Origin: Rhodanobacter denitrificans
GTDB taxonomy: Bacteria; Pseudomonadota; Gammaproteobacteria; Xanthomonadales; Rhodanobacteraceae
DNA: 64,000 bases
Reading direction: 5' to 3'
Assembly (NCBI GenBank): GCA_003241385.1
Contig: QFPO01000007.1
Span: forward strand, 1-64,000
Shown here: one piece after another, positions 44,626 through 54,710 of the stretch
Layout: every line of letters starts with the position of its first letter
Position numbering within the stretch: position 1 is the stretch's first letter
Translations under genes and position numbers: made by a program
Notes under the pieces: generated by a model
What the model was told of the DNA's origin: nothing
Databases searched by the model: none
The model's input: only the letters and a program-made list of their open reading frames with translations

Positions 44626-46649
44626 ATGACCGAATCCAACCCGTTGCTCGCGCCGACCGGCCTGCCGCGCTTCTCGGCGATCCGCCCCGAACACGTCGAG
44701 CCGGCGATCGACGCGATCCTCGCCGACTATCAGGCCGGCATCGACGCGATGCTCGCCTCGGACGCGCCGCGCAGCTACGACTCGGTCATGGCCGTCGCCG
44801 AGCGCCTCGACGACCGCCTGTCGCGCGCCTGGTCGCCGGTCGGCCATCTGCACGGCGTCAAGGATTCGGACGCGCTGCGCAAGGCCTACGCCGCCGCGCA
44901 GGAGAAGATCGTCGAGTTCAACACCGCGCTCGGCCAGAACCGCGCGCTCTACGCGGCCGTCAGGGCGGTCGCCGATGCCCCGGACTTCGCCGCGCTGCCA
45001 CGCGCCGCGCGCACCTCGGTCGAGCACGAGCTGCGCGATTTCGTGCTGTCCGGCGTCGCGCTCGAAGAGCCGGCGCGCTCGCGCTATCGCGAGATCTCCA
45101 ACGAGCTGGCCAAGCTCTCGACCGAGTTCGAGGAAGCGGTGCTCGACGCGACCGACGCCTGGAGCGAGCACGTCACCGACATGGCCACACTGGCCGGCGT
45201 GCCCGAGTCGGGCCTGGCCGTGCTGCGTGCCTATGCGCAGGAGAAGAATCTGGACGGCTGGCTGGTCACGCTCAAGCAGCCGAGCGTCCAGGCCGTGCTG
45301 ACCTATGCCGACGACCGCGCGCTGCGCGCACGGCTGTACCGCGCCTACGGCACGCGCGCCTCGGAGCAGTCCGACGAGGGCCGCTACGACAATTCCGCGC
45401 GCATCGAGCGCATCGTCGCGCTGCGCCACGAGGCCGCCCAGCTGCTCGGCTTCGCGAGCGCCGCGGAGGAATCGCTGGCGACCAAGATGGCGCCCTCGGC
45501 CGACGCGGTCATCGCGTTCCTGCGCGATTTCGTCGCCAAGGCCCGGCCGATGGCCGAGCGCGATCTAGCCGAGCTGCGCGCGTTCGCCGCGAGCGAGCTC
45601 GGCATCGAGACGCTCGAACCCTGGGACGTGGCGTACGCGTCCGAGAAGCTGCGCATGCGCACCTATGCGCTCAGCGAGGAGGAGCTCAAGCCGTACTTCC
45701 CGCTGCCGGCCGTCATCGACGGCCTGTTCGCGGTCGTCGAGCGCGTGCTCGGCGTCGGCTTCCGGCCGCGCGAGGACGTCGACGTCTGGCATCCGGATGC
45801 GCGCTACTACGACCTCGTCGACGCCCCGGGCCGCGTGTTCGCCGGCGCCTACGTCGACCTCTACGCGCGCACCGGCAAGCGCGGCGGCGCCTGGATGGAC
45901 GTATGCACGACGCGCCTGCGCGGCGAGGACGGCCTGCAGCTGCCGGTGGCCTATCTGACCTGCAACTTCGCGCCGCCGACCGCGACGACGCCCTCGCTGC
46001 TGACGCACGACGACGTCGTCACGCTGTTCCACGAGTTCGGCCACGGCCTGCACCACATGCTGACCGAGGTCGAGGTCGCCGGCGTCTCGGGCATCGGCGG
46101 CGTGGAGTGGGACGCGGTCGAGCTGCCGAGCCAGTTCATGGAGAACTTCGCGTGGCAGCGCGAGGGACTCGATCTGATCGCGCGCCACTGGCAAACCGGC
46201 GAGCGCCTGCCCGAGGCGCTGTTCGAGCGCATGCAGGCCGCGCGCAACTTCCAGTCCGGCCTGTTCCTGGTGCGTCAGCTGGAGTTCGGCCTGTTCGACT
46301 TCCTGCTGCATCATCGCTACGACCCGGCGCGCGGGGCGCGCGCGCTGGAGATCCTCGACGAGGTGCGGCGCGAGACCGCGGTGATCGTGCCGCCGGCCTG
46401 GCACCGGTTCCCGCATACGTTCACGCACATCTTCTCGGGCGGCTATGCGGCCGGCTACTACAGCTATCTGTGGGCCGAGGTGCTGTCGGCCGACGCGTTC
46501 GACCGCTTCGAGACCGAAGGCGTGTTCAACCGCGACGTCGGCGAGGCCTGGCGCCGCGCGATCCTCGCGGTCGGCGGGTCGCGGCCGGCGCTCGAATCGT
46601 TCGTCGAGTTCCGCGGCCGCGAGCCGACGCCCGACGCGCTGCTGCGCAG

Positions 46650-46668
<19 letters not shown>
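44626..46668 (+). CDS. prlC: Oligopeptidase A (M3 metallopeptidase)
   Basis: From the ATG at 44626 the product has 680 residues (E. coli PrlC 680). The zinc motif VVTLFHEFGHGLHHML lies near 466, with DYFSHF-type downstream residues in VEWDAVELPSQFMENF near 500. The N-terminus NPLLAPTGLPRFSAIRPEHVEPAI is canonical. It degrades short peptides and signal peptides in the cytoplasm. It overlaps ltaE by 19 bp tail to tail. Confidence 0.93.
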
Positions 46669-47663
<995 letters not shown>

Positions 47664-47880
47664 CGGCGGGTCTCGTCGCGGAAGGTCCGACGCGAGGCGC
47701 GGCGGCGCGATCAGCGTAGCGGCCGATGCCGCAGATTGACCAGTGTGCACCGGCGCCGGCGCGCGGATTCGGCCCCATCGGCCCATCGGCCCGTCGCCGG
47801 AGCCGGAGCCGGAGCGTCGCGTGAACGCGCGTCGACCGTAGATCAGGCCAACCGTGCGGCGCCGACCCGCCGGACCTCGA

Positions 47881-49017
47881 CTAATCGAAGCTGGCGCTGA
47901 AGATCGGATCGCTGCCGAGGTCGCGCCAGCGCGCCATGTGCAGGACCGGCGTGCCGCCGGCATGGCTGAAGGTGCCGCCGACGGCCAGATCGGCACCGTG
48001 GGCACCGAACGCCAGCACGATGCCGCTGCTGGAGCCACCGTTGGATATGCCCGATCCGAGGCCCGACCAGACCGCGCCGTTCCATTTGGCGACACGCGGC
48101 GCCGTGACGCCGCCGGCCGTGCCGAAGCGGCCGCCGACGATCAGCTCGCCGTTGTAGACACCGAGCGCGCGCACGACATTGTCGACACCGCTGCCGAGCG
48201 TCGACCAAACCGAGCCGTCCCAGCGCGCGACGCGATCGGTATTGGCGCCGTCCGCACTCCTGAAGTCGCCGCCGACGATCAGCGCATCGCCGTAGACGGT
48301 CAGCGCGAACACCGCATCGTCGGTGCCCCAGCCGAGCGCCGACCAGCTGCTGCCGTTCCATTTCGCGATGCGGCTGACGCTGGCGCTGCCGGCCGTGAAG
48401 AACGCGCCGCCGGCGACGAGTTCACCGCGATAGACCGTCAGCGCGCGAACCGTGCCGTCGGTCCCGCCGCCGACCGGTGTCCACTGGCTGCCGTTCCATT
48501 TCGCGATCCGGCTCGCATCGGCGCCGCCGGCCGTCGTGAACGCGCCAGCGGCGTAGAGATCGCCCTGGTAGACCGCCAGCGCCAGCACCGTGCCGTTCAT
48601 GCCGCTGCCGAGCGGCGACCAGCCGGTGCCGTTCCAGCGCGCGATGCGATTGACGGTCTGGCCGCCGGCCATCGTGAAGCTGCCGGCTGCGACCAGATCG
48701 CCGGCGTAGACGGTCAATGCGTGCACGTAGGTACTGGTGCCGCTGCCGAGCGACGACCACGTGGTGCCGTCGAAGCGCGCGACGTAGAAGTGGCTGGCCG
48801 AACCGATCGACGTGAACTCGCCGCCCATGATCAGGTCGCCGCCGAACACCGTGAACGCGTTGATCGAACCGCTCGCGCCGAACGCGCCGAGCTGCGACCA
48901 CGCTCCGCTGCCGTCCGGCGCCTCGGATCGGAACGCCGTGCGCGGTGCCGGATCGGCCGTCTGCGCGGCAATGCCCAACGAAACTGCGAACAGGCCCGCT
49001 GCCGCGATCTTGATCAT
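47881..49017 (-). CDS. Exported seven-blade repeat protein (WNG-type beta-propeller)
   Basis: The 378-residue protein has a signal peptide (AAAGLFAVSLGIAAQTA) and seven tandem repeats of about 45 residues with the pattern ALTVYxGDL..GGxF..AGG...xRIAxWNGxxWSxLGSG; the last strand of the first blade is supplied by the N-terminus (GAWSQLGAF), closing a ring. It ends in SDPIFSASFD, a short C-terminal tail reminiscent of a class of secreted Xanthomonadales proteins. It is probably extracellular and structural or adhesive. No enzyme motif is seen. Confidence 0.75.
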   Translation of the reverse strand: MIKIAAAGLFAVSLGIAAQTADPAPRTAFRSEAPDGSGAWSQLGAFGASGSINAFTVFGGDLIMGGEFTSIGSASHFYVARFDGTTWSSLGSGTSTYVHALTVYAGDLVAAGSFTMAGGQTVNRIARWNGTGWSPLGSGMNGTVLALAVYQGDLYAAGAFTTAGGADASRIAKWNGSQWTPVGGGTDGTVRALTVYRGELVAGGAFFTAGSASVSRIAKWNGSSWSALGWGTDDAVFALTVYGDALIVGGDFRSADGANTDRVARWDGSVWSTLGSGVDNVVRALGVYNGELIVGGRFGTAGGVTAPRVAKWNGAVWSGLGSGISNGGSSSGIVLAFGAHGADLAVGGTFSHAGGTPVLHMARWRDLGSDPIFSASFD

Positions 49018-49253
49018 GACGAAACCTCCCTTGGTGTGTGGGCGGATACGGACCCAGCGCGAGCGCGCGGCCCAGGCTGCGGCGGCGGCGGATCGCTCGG
49101 CGGCCGCCTCCGCTCGCAGGTCCGGATGCCGGCGCACAGTGCCCGTCCGATCGGCTATGCGTGCATCGCCGCAAAACCGGCTCACGCCGGCGCGAGCCGG
49201 TGCGCGGGCTCCCATCGGCAGCACCGGTCGGCACGGCTTCGTCGCGCGACTGC

Positions 49254-49259
49254 CCTACA
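49254..49259 (+). promoter_or_regulatory. -10 box, probable promoter of the interrupted exoIII-like gene
   Basis: TACAAT is the only good -10 in the 341-bp gap 49018-49358 and lies about 100 bp ahead of the MRIAT start. A clear -35 is missing. The rest of the gap shows no gene. Confidence 0.35.
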
Positions 49260-49358
49260 ATCGGCGATTCGATCGCGGCGGCCGGGACACGCGCGGGAAG
49301 TCCACCGCGCGTACACGTCCATCGCCGTGCAGGCCCCTCCAACCGAGCCGACCCGACC

Positions 49359-49376
49359 ATGCGTATCGCCACCTGA
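49359..49376 (+). pseudogene. 5' stub of an exodeoxyribonuclease III gene, cut by the island
   Basis: The frame reads MRIAT and then TGA. Exonuclease III proteins start MRIATWNVNS or similar, and only one base separates the stop TGA from the expected TGG; the following bases (AATGTG) still fit the Asn-Val codons. Behind that, homology ends and the integrase-type repeats begin. This looks like the left junction of the island inside the 5' end of an xth-like gene. The remainder of the gene would be outside the window. Confidence 0.5.
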
Positions 49377-49387
49377 AATGTGCATCA

Positions 49388-49543
49388 TCGTCCAAGGACA
49401 TCCACTGAAGTCCCACGGCCATCAAAAACACCTTGTTTTTAGCCGTTTCCTTCGTGTTGTTCGTCCAACGACATCTCACGGAATCTGTTGAAAGCGCGGT
49501 CAGCTGGGGGTACTTTTGGGGGTACGCAAATCGGTCGTACCCC
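49388..49543. repeat. Integrase-type site cluster at the island end (candidate attL)
   Basis: A 15-base repeat TCGTCCAAGGACATC (49388-49402) recurs at 49461-49475 with one mismatch. TGGGGGTAC occurs at 49505-49513 and 49517-49525, and its reverse GTACCCC at 49537-49543, just before the integrase start. A short A-run/T-run inverted repeat lies at 49424-49440. Repeats of this GGGGGTAC and GTCCA type precede P4-like integrase genes and are expected arm-type sites. No tRNA gene is present. Confidence 0.55.
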
Positions 49544-49544
49544 G

Positions 49545-50252
49545 ATGCTCACCACGCTACAGATCAAGTCCGCGAAGGCGCAGGAGCGAGCCTACAAGCT
49601 CGCGGATGGGGGCGGCCTCTACCTCCTGGTTCAGCCGTCGGGGTCGAAGCTGTGGCGCTACAAGTTTCGTATCGGCCACGTCGAAGGGCTGCAGGCACTG
49701 GGCGCGTTTCCGGAAGTGAGCCTTGCCGAAGCGCGCACCGAGCACGCGAAGTCTCGCAAGTTGGTGGATCAGAGCGTCCATCCCGTCCAGGAGCGCAAGC
49801 GGCAGCGCGAAGCGCTGGCAATCGAGTATCTGCACCGCGACAAGGGCGCCTTCGAGACCGTTTACGCACAATGGGACGCAGCGACGGCCGTCGGTCTCAA
49901 GTCCGGCACGCTCAAACAGCGGACGCGCGAGATCACGAACGATCTCCTGCCAACACTTGGGGGCCGACCGATTGCAAGTATCACGCGCCTTGAGGTGACC
50001 GAAGTCCTCAAGACGGTCGAGAAGCGCGCGCCGGAGGTTGCGAGAAACCTCCGCAACTACCTGTGGGGAAGACGTCGGAAAGACAGATTCGCCTGTGGCA
50101 TGACGTTTCGGCGCGCTCGCTCGAAAAGACCGACGTGTCCTGGCATCCCTCGTGCGGGCGAATGCTTTGCCGCCACGGGCCAACGGCGCCGACGAAGCGC
50201 CGCTATCCGAGGCTTTCGACGAGGCTACAGCTGTCGCCGCCGTGGCGTCTGA
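49545..50252 (+). pseudogene. Truncated P4-like tyrosine integrase
   Basis: The ATG at 49545 starts an integrase with the DUF4102 arm-binding domain (LTTLQIKSAKAQERAYKLADGGGLYLLV, KLWRYKFRIG) and most of the core-binding domain (LGGRPIASITRLEVTEVLKTVEKRAPEVARNLRNYLWG). From about 50065 the homology stops and the frame runs on as Arg-rich nonsense to 50252. The catalytic domain with its Arg, His and Tyr residues is absent. The element therefore cannot move by its own recombinase. Confidence 0.78.
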
Positions 50253-50290
50253 TCCGCGCCACTTACGACGTACGAGATTTCGCAAAGTTG

Positions 50291-50308
50291 CGTAAGAAAT
50301 TTCTTACG
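50291..50308. promoter_or_regulatory. Perfect 18-base AT-rich palindrome
   Basis: CGTAAGAAATTTCTTACG is a perfect palindrome with no loop, in a 178-bp gap (50253-50430) without other features. It lies about 120 bp before the first lipoprotein start. It could be an operator for a dimeric regulator or a leftover recombination site. Confidence 0.45.
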
Positions 50309-50430
50309 TGGCGGGTTTCCTCCTTCAAAAACAACAAGAAGACGTTCCGATCTGCGTTTGACCGAATTTAGGCGTGTCCATAGATTCGCTGAGCCCGCCA
50401 ATGACGGTGGGTTCATGACGGAGGTAAATC

Positions 50431-51000
50431 ATGCGAGCGATTCGGAATACGCTGGTTGCGCTGATGCTTGTCGGGCTTGCGGCTTGCAACGCTTCGGTAA
50501 GTGGGAACGTGTACTGCTCTGGGGGGAGTTCCTCCAGCACCAACTGCGCCGGGATGGGCAATCTGACCCTGACCAACAGACCGGGCGACGACTCAAATTC
50601 GCTCCAGGGCGTCGACCTCTCCATGCTCGTCAATGGCGGCGCGTTCGATGCGGCAAAAGTCGCGTGGGATTTCAGCAACAGTACGACACCGATCCTCTCG
50701 AACTCTGGCTACGTAAACGTCGAGGTGACCCTGGCGAACACGGCTACCTCTTCTACCAGTTTTGCCTGGACCCGCGTCGGCCAGACGTTGGTCCCGCAGA
50801 ATCCAAGCGCTGTCAATGCCTGGCTGGCAAACCTCAAATCGCCAGTCGCGAGCGTCGACTTCAGCCTGCCCACGATCGGCGTCGACAACTATGCCGGCAC
50901 GAACGTCATTACGGGCGAAATCAAATACGACACAGTGGTACAGGCAGGCGCGGCCTACGCTTGGTACAACGACTGCAGCGGCTACTGCGTCATCCGGTAA
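50431..51000 (+). CDS. Predicted lipoprotein of unknown function (island cargo)
   Basis: The ATG follows a GGAGG site at 9 bases and gives 189 residues with a lipobox (LVGLAAC; mature Cys19). The mature part is rich in Ser, Thr, Asn and Gly (SGGSSSSTNC, NRPGDDSNS), with several cysteines (CSGG, TNC, DCSGYC), so it may be a small disulphide-bonded surface protein. No family is recognised. Codon use is less GC-rich than in the chromosomal genes. Confidence 0.7.
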   Translation: MRAIRNTLVALMLVGLAACNASVSGNVYCSGGSSSSTNCAGMGNLTLTNRPGDDSNSLQGVDLSMLVNGGAFDAAKVAWDFSNSTTPILSNSGYVNVEVTLANTATSSTSFAWTRVGQTLVPQNPSAVNAWLANLKSPVASVDFSLPTIGVDNYAGTNVITGEIKYDTVVQAGAAYAWYNDCSGYCVIR

Positions 51001-51088
51001 TGGCGTGACTGTGCACATGGGGTGGTCGCTTGCAGATGGACCGCCTCATTCTGTTGAGTGATCTTAATTCGCTATGCGGGAGACGTCG

Positions 51089-52060
51089 ATGAGGGTTCCA
51101 GATTCTAAGCGCGACCGGTGGATTGCCGCACTTGTGCTTTTGCCGCTCCTTCAAGGATGTTTCCAAATGGCAGCCTCGAATGCCAAGCATGTCCTTTCCG
51201 AGGGGACATCGTTCTTCAACATCATCAGTGTCGCGGGAAGCAAGACCGAGCCCGTGCTGAAGTCCTATGGCCGCATTGAAGGAACAGCCAGCATTTCCAT
51301 CCGGCCCGAAGAGGACAAGCTTCTGGTGAACCTGCCCGTAACATGGGGTCAGCTGCGTGTCTTTGCGACTGCAACCGAGGCCAATACGGTAAACGAAGCA
51401 CTCGGCATTGGAAATAACGACGATATCTCCCTATTGGCTGCGCGATCACTCAATCATACCCTCGAGACTTTTCCCCAACTTTCGGCACGCAATGTCGTTA
51501 TCGATCTGCACGTGGCGCCGCTGGGAAGCGGTCGTCACATGCAGTCAGAATCGCCGATATCCGAGACCGAACTCAAAGCGGTCTTCCTCATGGGCATCGA
51601 CTTCAACGACCGCAAGTCGCCCCGGCACTGGTGGATGCAGGCGGTCGACGTTCTTGCTCACGAAATGCTCCACGTACAGCACACTCTGTCCGGTCGCGAT
51701 GCACGAGGCGTAGACAATGAGGTCGCAGCCTACTTGGTCGGTGTATGCGCTCAATCTTGGCTTACGCTAGATGCTAAGAAGGGCGCCGAGTTCAGACTCG
51801 ACATAAGTAGTCCTCTCATTGAGAGGGTTTTCCCGGGCCTGCGGGAAGGACGGTGGGAGCCGCATCCCGATCGGTTCGGTCGTGATTTCGGAAAAGGACT
51901 ACCTGATAGCGTCAAGGGCAGGACCACCGCGTACGCGGTCATGTACCACCAGTATGCAACGGCCGGTTTGTTGAACTTCGGCGACCAAGCGAGCATGCAA
52001 CCCATGCTCGACGACTGCCGGTCCTTCGCTACCGACGTGCCCGCATTCCTGGGAAACTAG
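51089..52060 (+). CDS. Predicted lipoprotein with HExxH metallopeptidase motif
   Basis: The ATG at 51089 follows GGGAG; an earlier ATG at 51074 is possible. The product has 323 residues with a lipobox (LLPLLQGC). Near residue 195 VLAHEMLHVQHTLSG is a zinc-peptidase type HExxH, with Glu-Val-Ala in DNEVAAYLVG some 15 residues on as a possible further ligand. It might be a cell-envelope peptidase. It is 88 bp from the previous lipoprotein gene on the same strand. The family is not recognised. Confidence 0.65.
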   Translation: MRVPDSKRDRWIAALVLLPLLQGCFQMAASNAKHVLSEGTSFFNIISVAGSKTEPVLKSYGRIEGTASISIRPEEDKLLVNLPVTWGQLRVFATATEANTVNEALGIGNNDDISLLAARSLNHTLETFPQLSARNVVIDLHVAPLGSGRHMQSESPISETELKAVFLMGIDFNDRKSPRHWWMQAVDVLAHEMLHVQHTLSGRDARGVDNEVAAYLVGVCAQSWLTLDAKKGAEFRLDISSPLIERVFPGLREGRWEPHPDRFGRDFGKGLPDSVKGRTTAYAVMYHQYATAGLLNFGDQASMQPMLDDCRSFATDVPAFLGN

Positions 52061-52547
52061 CTAGCCGACGCCCAAACTGAGCTGCCGCGGAAGCTCTCAC
52101 GAAGCTCCGCCGGCGTGCACCACCTCGGCCAGTGTCTGTCCCAGCGACAGCTTTCATGACACAAGGCTGAGACCGTCAGCCGCCGAGCACCGCGCATGGG
52201 CTGCTCGCCAGCTACACGCTGCGCGCACCAGTCCTTTGGGGCGCCAGGGCCCAACGGAAGTCGTCGTGGCGATGTCGGCTCACGGCGGCCCTCCACTCGC
52301 GCTGTCGCGCGCTCGGGCGTACGCAACACGCCGCTTGGGCACTATTGGCGCGCCTGGCGCTCGTAACGCGGCACGGCGGCGTAGACGCTCCGTGCCGTGT
52401 CTCCCCCACGTGCAGACAGGCTTTGCAGGCGACCGCGTGCCGCCGCCTTTTATCTTGCCTTCCGCTCTAGGCTTACGGGGTGGTGTCCGACAGTCGGAAA
52501 CATCTTGTGTTAAATACTGTCCTCGCCAAGCGCATCAGAGCGACTCC
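52061..52547. other. Gene-poor stretch in the island
   Basis: No supported gene is seen. A long frame on the plus strand that joins the next gene has Arg-rich, GC-skewed content typical of a shadow before residue V of the real start. The DNA is more GC-rich than the flanking cargo, so it may be a scar of an earlier insertion. Confidence 0.4.
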
Positions 52548-53738
52548 GTGACCAGCGACAAGCAACCCGTCAGCCGGGAGACACTGTACGAGGAAGTATG
52601 GGCCGAGCCCGTAAGCAGGGTGGCATTGCGCTACGGCATGTCGGATGTGGGGCTTGCGAAAATGTGCAGAAGTCTGAAGATCCCACTGCCTCAGCGAGGG
52701 CATTGGGCCAAGTTGAGAGCAGGGAAGAAGATCGTCAGAACGCCACTGCGCCAGCTGAATGATGACTCCCCGGTCGTTTATCTGACAAGAATCTCCGACG
52801 ATCAGCTTGCGATGCGGGCGAATGCAAAGCACAAGGCGGCCGCACTCCGTCAGCAGGTTCGAAGCCGCAGGTCCAATGAGTCACCGGTAGACGACGAACT
52901 TCACCCATTGATTAAGGCTGCGGGCGCCTACCTACACCGGCCAGAGGGCTGGCCAAGCGAGAAGGGGCTACGTTCGGCACCGGAAGAAGTGCTGCATATC
53001 GAGGTCACGCCCACATCGCTGGACCGCGCTCTGGCATTCATGAACATGTTGCTCAGAGAACTTGAAAGACTCGAAATCCAAACGCTCGTAGATCGTCAGA
53101 AGAAGTGCACCAACATCATTGTGGAAGGAAAGCACATTAAGCTAACACTCACCGAGCACGTCAAACGTACCGATCACGAGATTACGGATTCAGAGAAGAA
53201 GGCTCAGGAGCGCTACCTGAGCCGGATTCGCATCGATTCCAGCAGTCCTTATCCGCGCATCCCAAGGCACGACTATCATCCAACTGGCGACTTCACCTTG
53301 ACGGCCGGCCAATGGCCGGCGCGCACGTGGCGCGACACGAAGCGGACACGCCTCGAACAGCGGCTTGGCGAAATCGTTGCTGGAATCCTGCTACTTGCCG
53401 AGGAAATCCGGGTGCAGGACGAAGAACGCGCGCGGAAAACAGAAGCCAGACGTCTAGCGGAGGAAGACTATGCTTTCCGCAAACAACGCCTGGAAGACGA
53501 GCGTACGAAGTTCCAGCAACTTGAGAGTCAGGCAAACGACCTTGAACGGGCGCGCCGGTTGCGCGCCTATGCTGATGCGGCCGAAGCTGCCGCCCGCGAT
53601 GCGGGCAACCTGTCGAAGGAGCGGCAGGACTGGCTCGCCTGGGCGCGCGCAAAAGCCGACTGGCTGGATCCCCTTATTGCCGTCTCTGACGTCATTCTGG
53701 ATGCACCGGAACCGAAGAAGCCGGGCCTTTGGTGGTGA
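52548..53738 (+). CDS. Helix-turn-helix / coiled-coil protein of unknown function
   Basis: From the GTG at 52548 the product has 396 residues. The N-terminal 50 residues (SRETLYEEVWAEPVSRVALRYGMSDVGLAKMCRSLKIPLPQRGHWAKLRAGK) form a helix-turn-helix-like module seen in many hypothetical mobile-element proteins. The middle has alpha/beta character and the C-terminal third (about 285-360) is a long charged helix (EEIRVQDEERARKTEARRLAEEDYAFRKQRLEDERTKF), a likely coiled coil. It ends PEPKKPGLWW. Function unknown; a DNA-binding regulator or defence component is a guess. Confidence 0.7.
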   Translation: MTSDKQPVSRETLYEEVWAEPVSRVALRYGMSDVGLAKMCRSLKIPLPQRGHWAKLRAGKKIVRTPLRQLNDDSPVVYLTRISDDQLAMRANAKHKAAALRQQVRSRRSNESPVDDELHPLIKAAGAYLHRPEGWPSEKGLRSAPEEVLHIEVTPTSLDRALAFMNMLLRELERLEIQTLVDRQKKCTNIIVEGKHIKLTLTEHVKRTDHEITDSEKKAQERYLSRIRIDSSSPYPRIPRHDYHPTGDFTLTAGQWPARTWRDTKRTRLEQRLGEIVAGILLLAEEIRVQDEERARKTEARRLAEEDYAFRKQRLEDERTKFQQLESQANDLERARRLRAYADAAEAAARDAGNLSKERQDWLAWARAKADWLDPLIAVSDVILDAPEPKKPGLWW

Positions 53739-53981
53739 CACCTCATATTGGCGGTCAACACGTTCGTGACGGCTTAGCGGGCGCAGGTTATGGAATAGTC
53801 CAAGATCACTTCAATCTGTTTTTTGAAGGAAGCTGTCGCTCGTAGAAATTCGTTCGGGTGGCGACCTATTGAAGCGCTTGAGCTCGTGTTTACACGTCGA
53901 AACTCACAACGTATGCTGGGCAGGGCTGCGGTTGCGAAGCAAGAGAAGTCCCGTAAGACAGGGCGAACGCTTTGCGGTAGC

Positions 53982-54710
53982 TCAGTACTGCCAGTTTTCA
54001 TGAGCAAGCGGCGTGCGGTTAAGCTTCTCCCGATACAGTCGCCACTGTGGCATGGCCGCATCCATCAGTTTCCGGAACCGCTCGTTGTGATGGCGCTCAA
54101 GCAAGTGCACCATCTCGTGGGCCAGAACATATTCCAGGCAACAGATCGGCTTCTTCACTAGTTCGAGATTCAGCCAGATTCGCTTAGCGTCACTATTGCA
54201 TGTGCCCCAACGGGTCTTCATTCGTTTGACTCGGATCTCAGCCACTTGGACGCCGGTTCTGGCCTCCCACTTCTCCACCAGCGCGGGTAGTTGCTCACAG
54301 ATCTGGCGTCGATACCAGCGTTGGAGCAATGCATCACGTGCGCCGCGATCTGTGCCAGGTCGTACGCACAACAACATGATCGCGTTGTTCGGAAGCTCGA
54401 TCGTGGGTGGGCCTTCGCGCTCCACCACATCCAGCCGATACCGGCGGCCCAGGAAGTAATGGCTTTCCCCGGTCACCATCTCCCGTAGTGATTGCCGATC
54501 CTGCTCATGGAAACCCTCTTGCTGCCGCCGAATCCAGCCCAGACGGGTAATCACGGCCAGCCGGATGGCTTCGTCATCGAGAAGAAGCGGCGCGGCGACC
54601 CGAACGCGCCCTTTCGGCGGGTATACGCCTACGTGGAGGTTCTTGATGTCCTTGCGGACGATCTCCACGGGAATGCCGCGGACCTCGATAGTGTGACATT
54701 CAGTAGTCAC
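53982..54710 (-). CDS. YgjP-type SprT-like metallopeptidase
   Basis: From the GTG at 54710 the product has 242 residues with the DUF45/M48-like pattern: GWIRRQQEGFHEQ near 60, GESHYFLGRRYRLDV near 80, VKRMKTRWGTCN near 160 and the zinc motif VLAHEMVHLLERHHNERF near 195-212. It is the last gene of the restriction operon and overlaps hsdR by 11 bases; homologues often sit next to hsdR. Its role there is unknown. An ATG at 54740 is an alternative start deeper in hsdR. The 243 bp on its left (53739-53981) are without a gene. Confidence 0.82.
   Translation of the reverse strand: MTTECHTIEVRGIPVEIVRKDIKNLHVGVYPPKGRVRVAAPLLLDDEAIRLAVITRLGWIRRQQEGFHEQDRQSLREMVTGESHYFLGRRYRLDVVEREGPPTIELPNNAIMLLCVRPGTDRGARDALLQRWYRRQICEQLPALVEKWEARTGVQVAEIRVKRMKTRWGTCNSDAKRIWLNLELVKKPICCLEYVLAHEMVHLLERHHNERFRKLMDAAMPQWRLYREKLNRTPLAHENWQY

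Noticed and set aside
47881..49017. CRISPR-like array suggested by the repeated DNA
   Set aside because: The repeats are about 135 bp, vary in sequence and code for regular protein blades.
49380..49544. tRNA gene at the island junction
   Set aside because: Checked because integrases favour tRNA genes; no cloverleaf or T-loop sequence can be drawn in this stretch.
49557..50285. 242-residue minus-strand frame across the integrase
   Set aside because: Antisense to clear DUF4102 integrase homology.
53774..54061. 95-residue minus-strand frame behind ygjP
   Set aside because: Overlaps the ygjP end in another frame, no ribosome site and no recognisable features.
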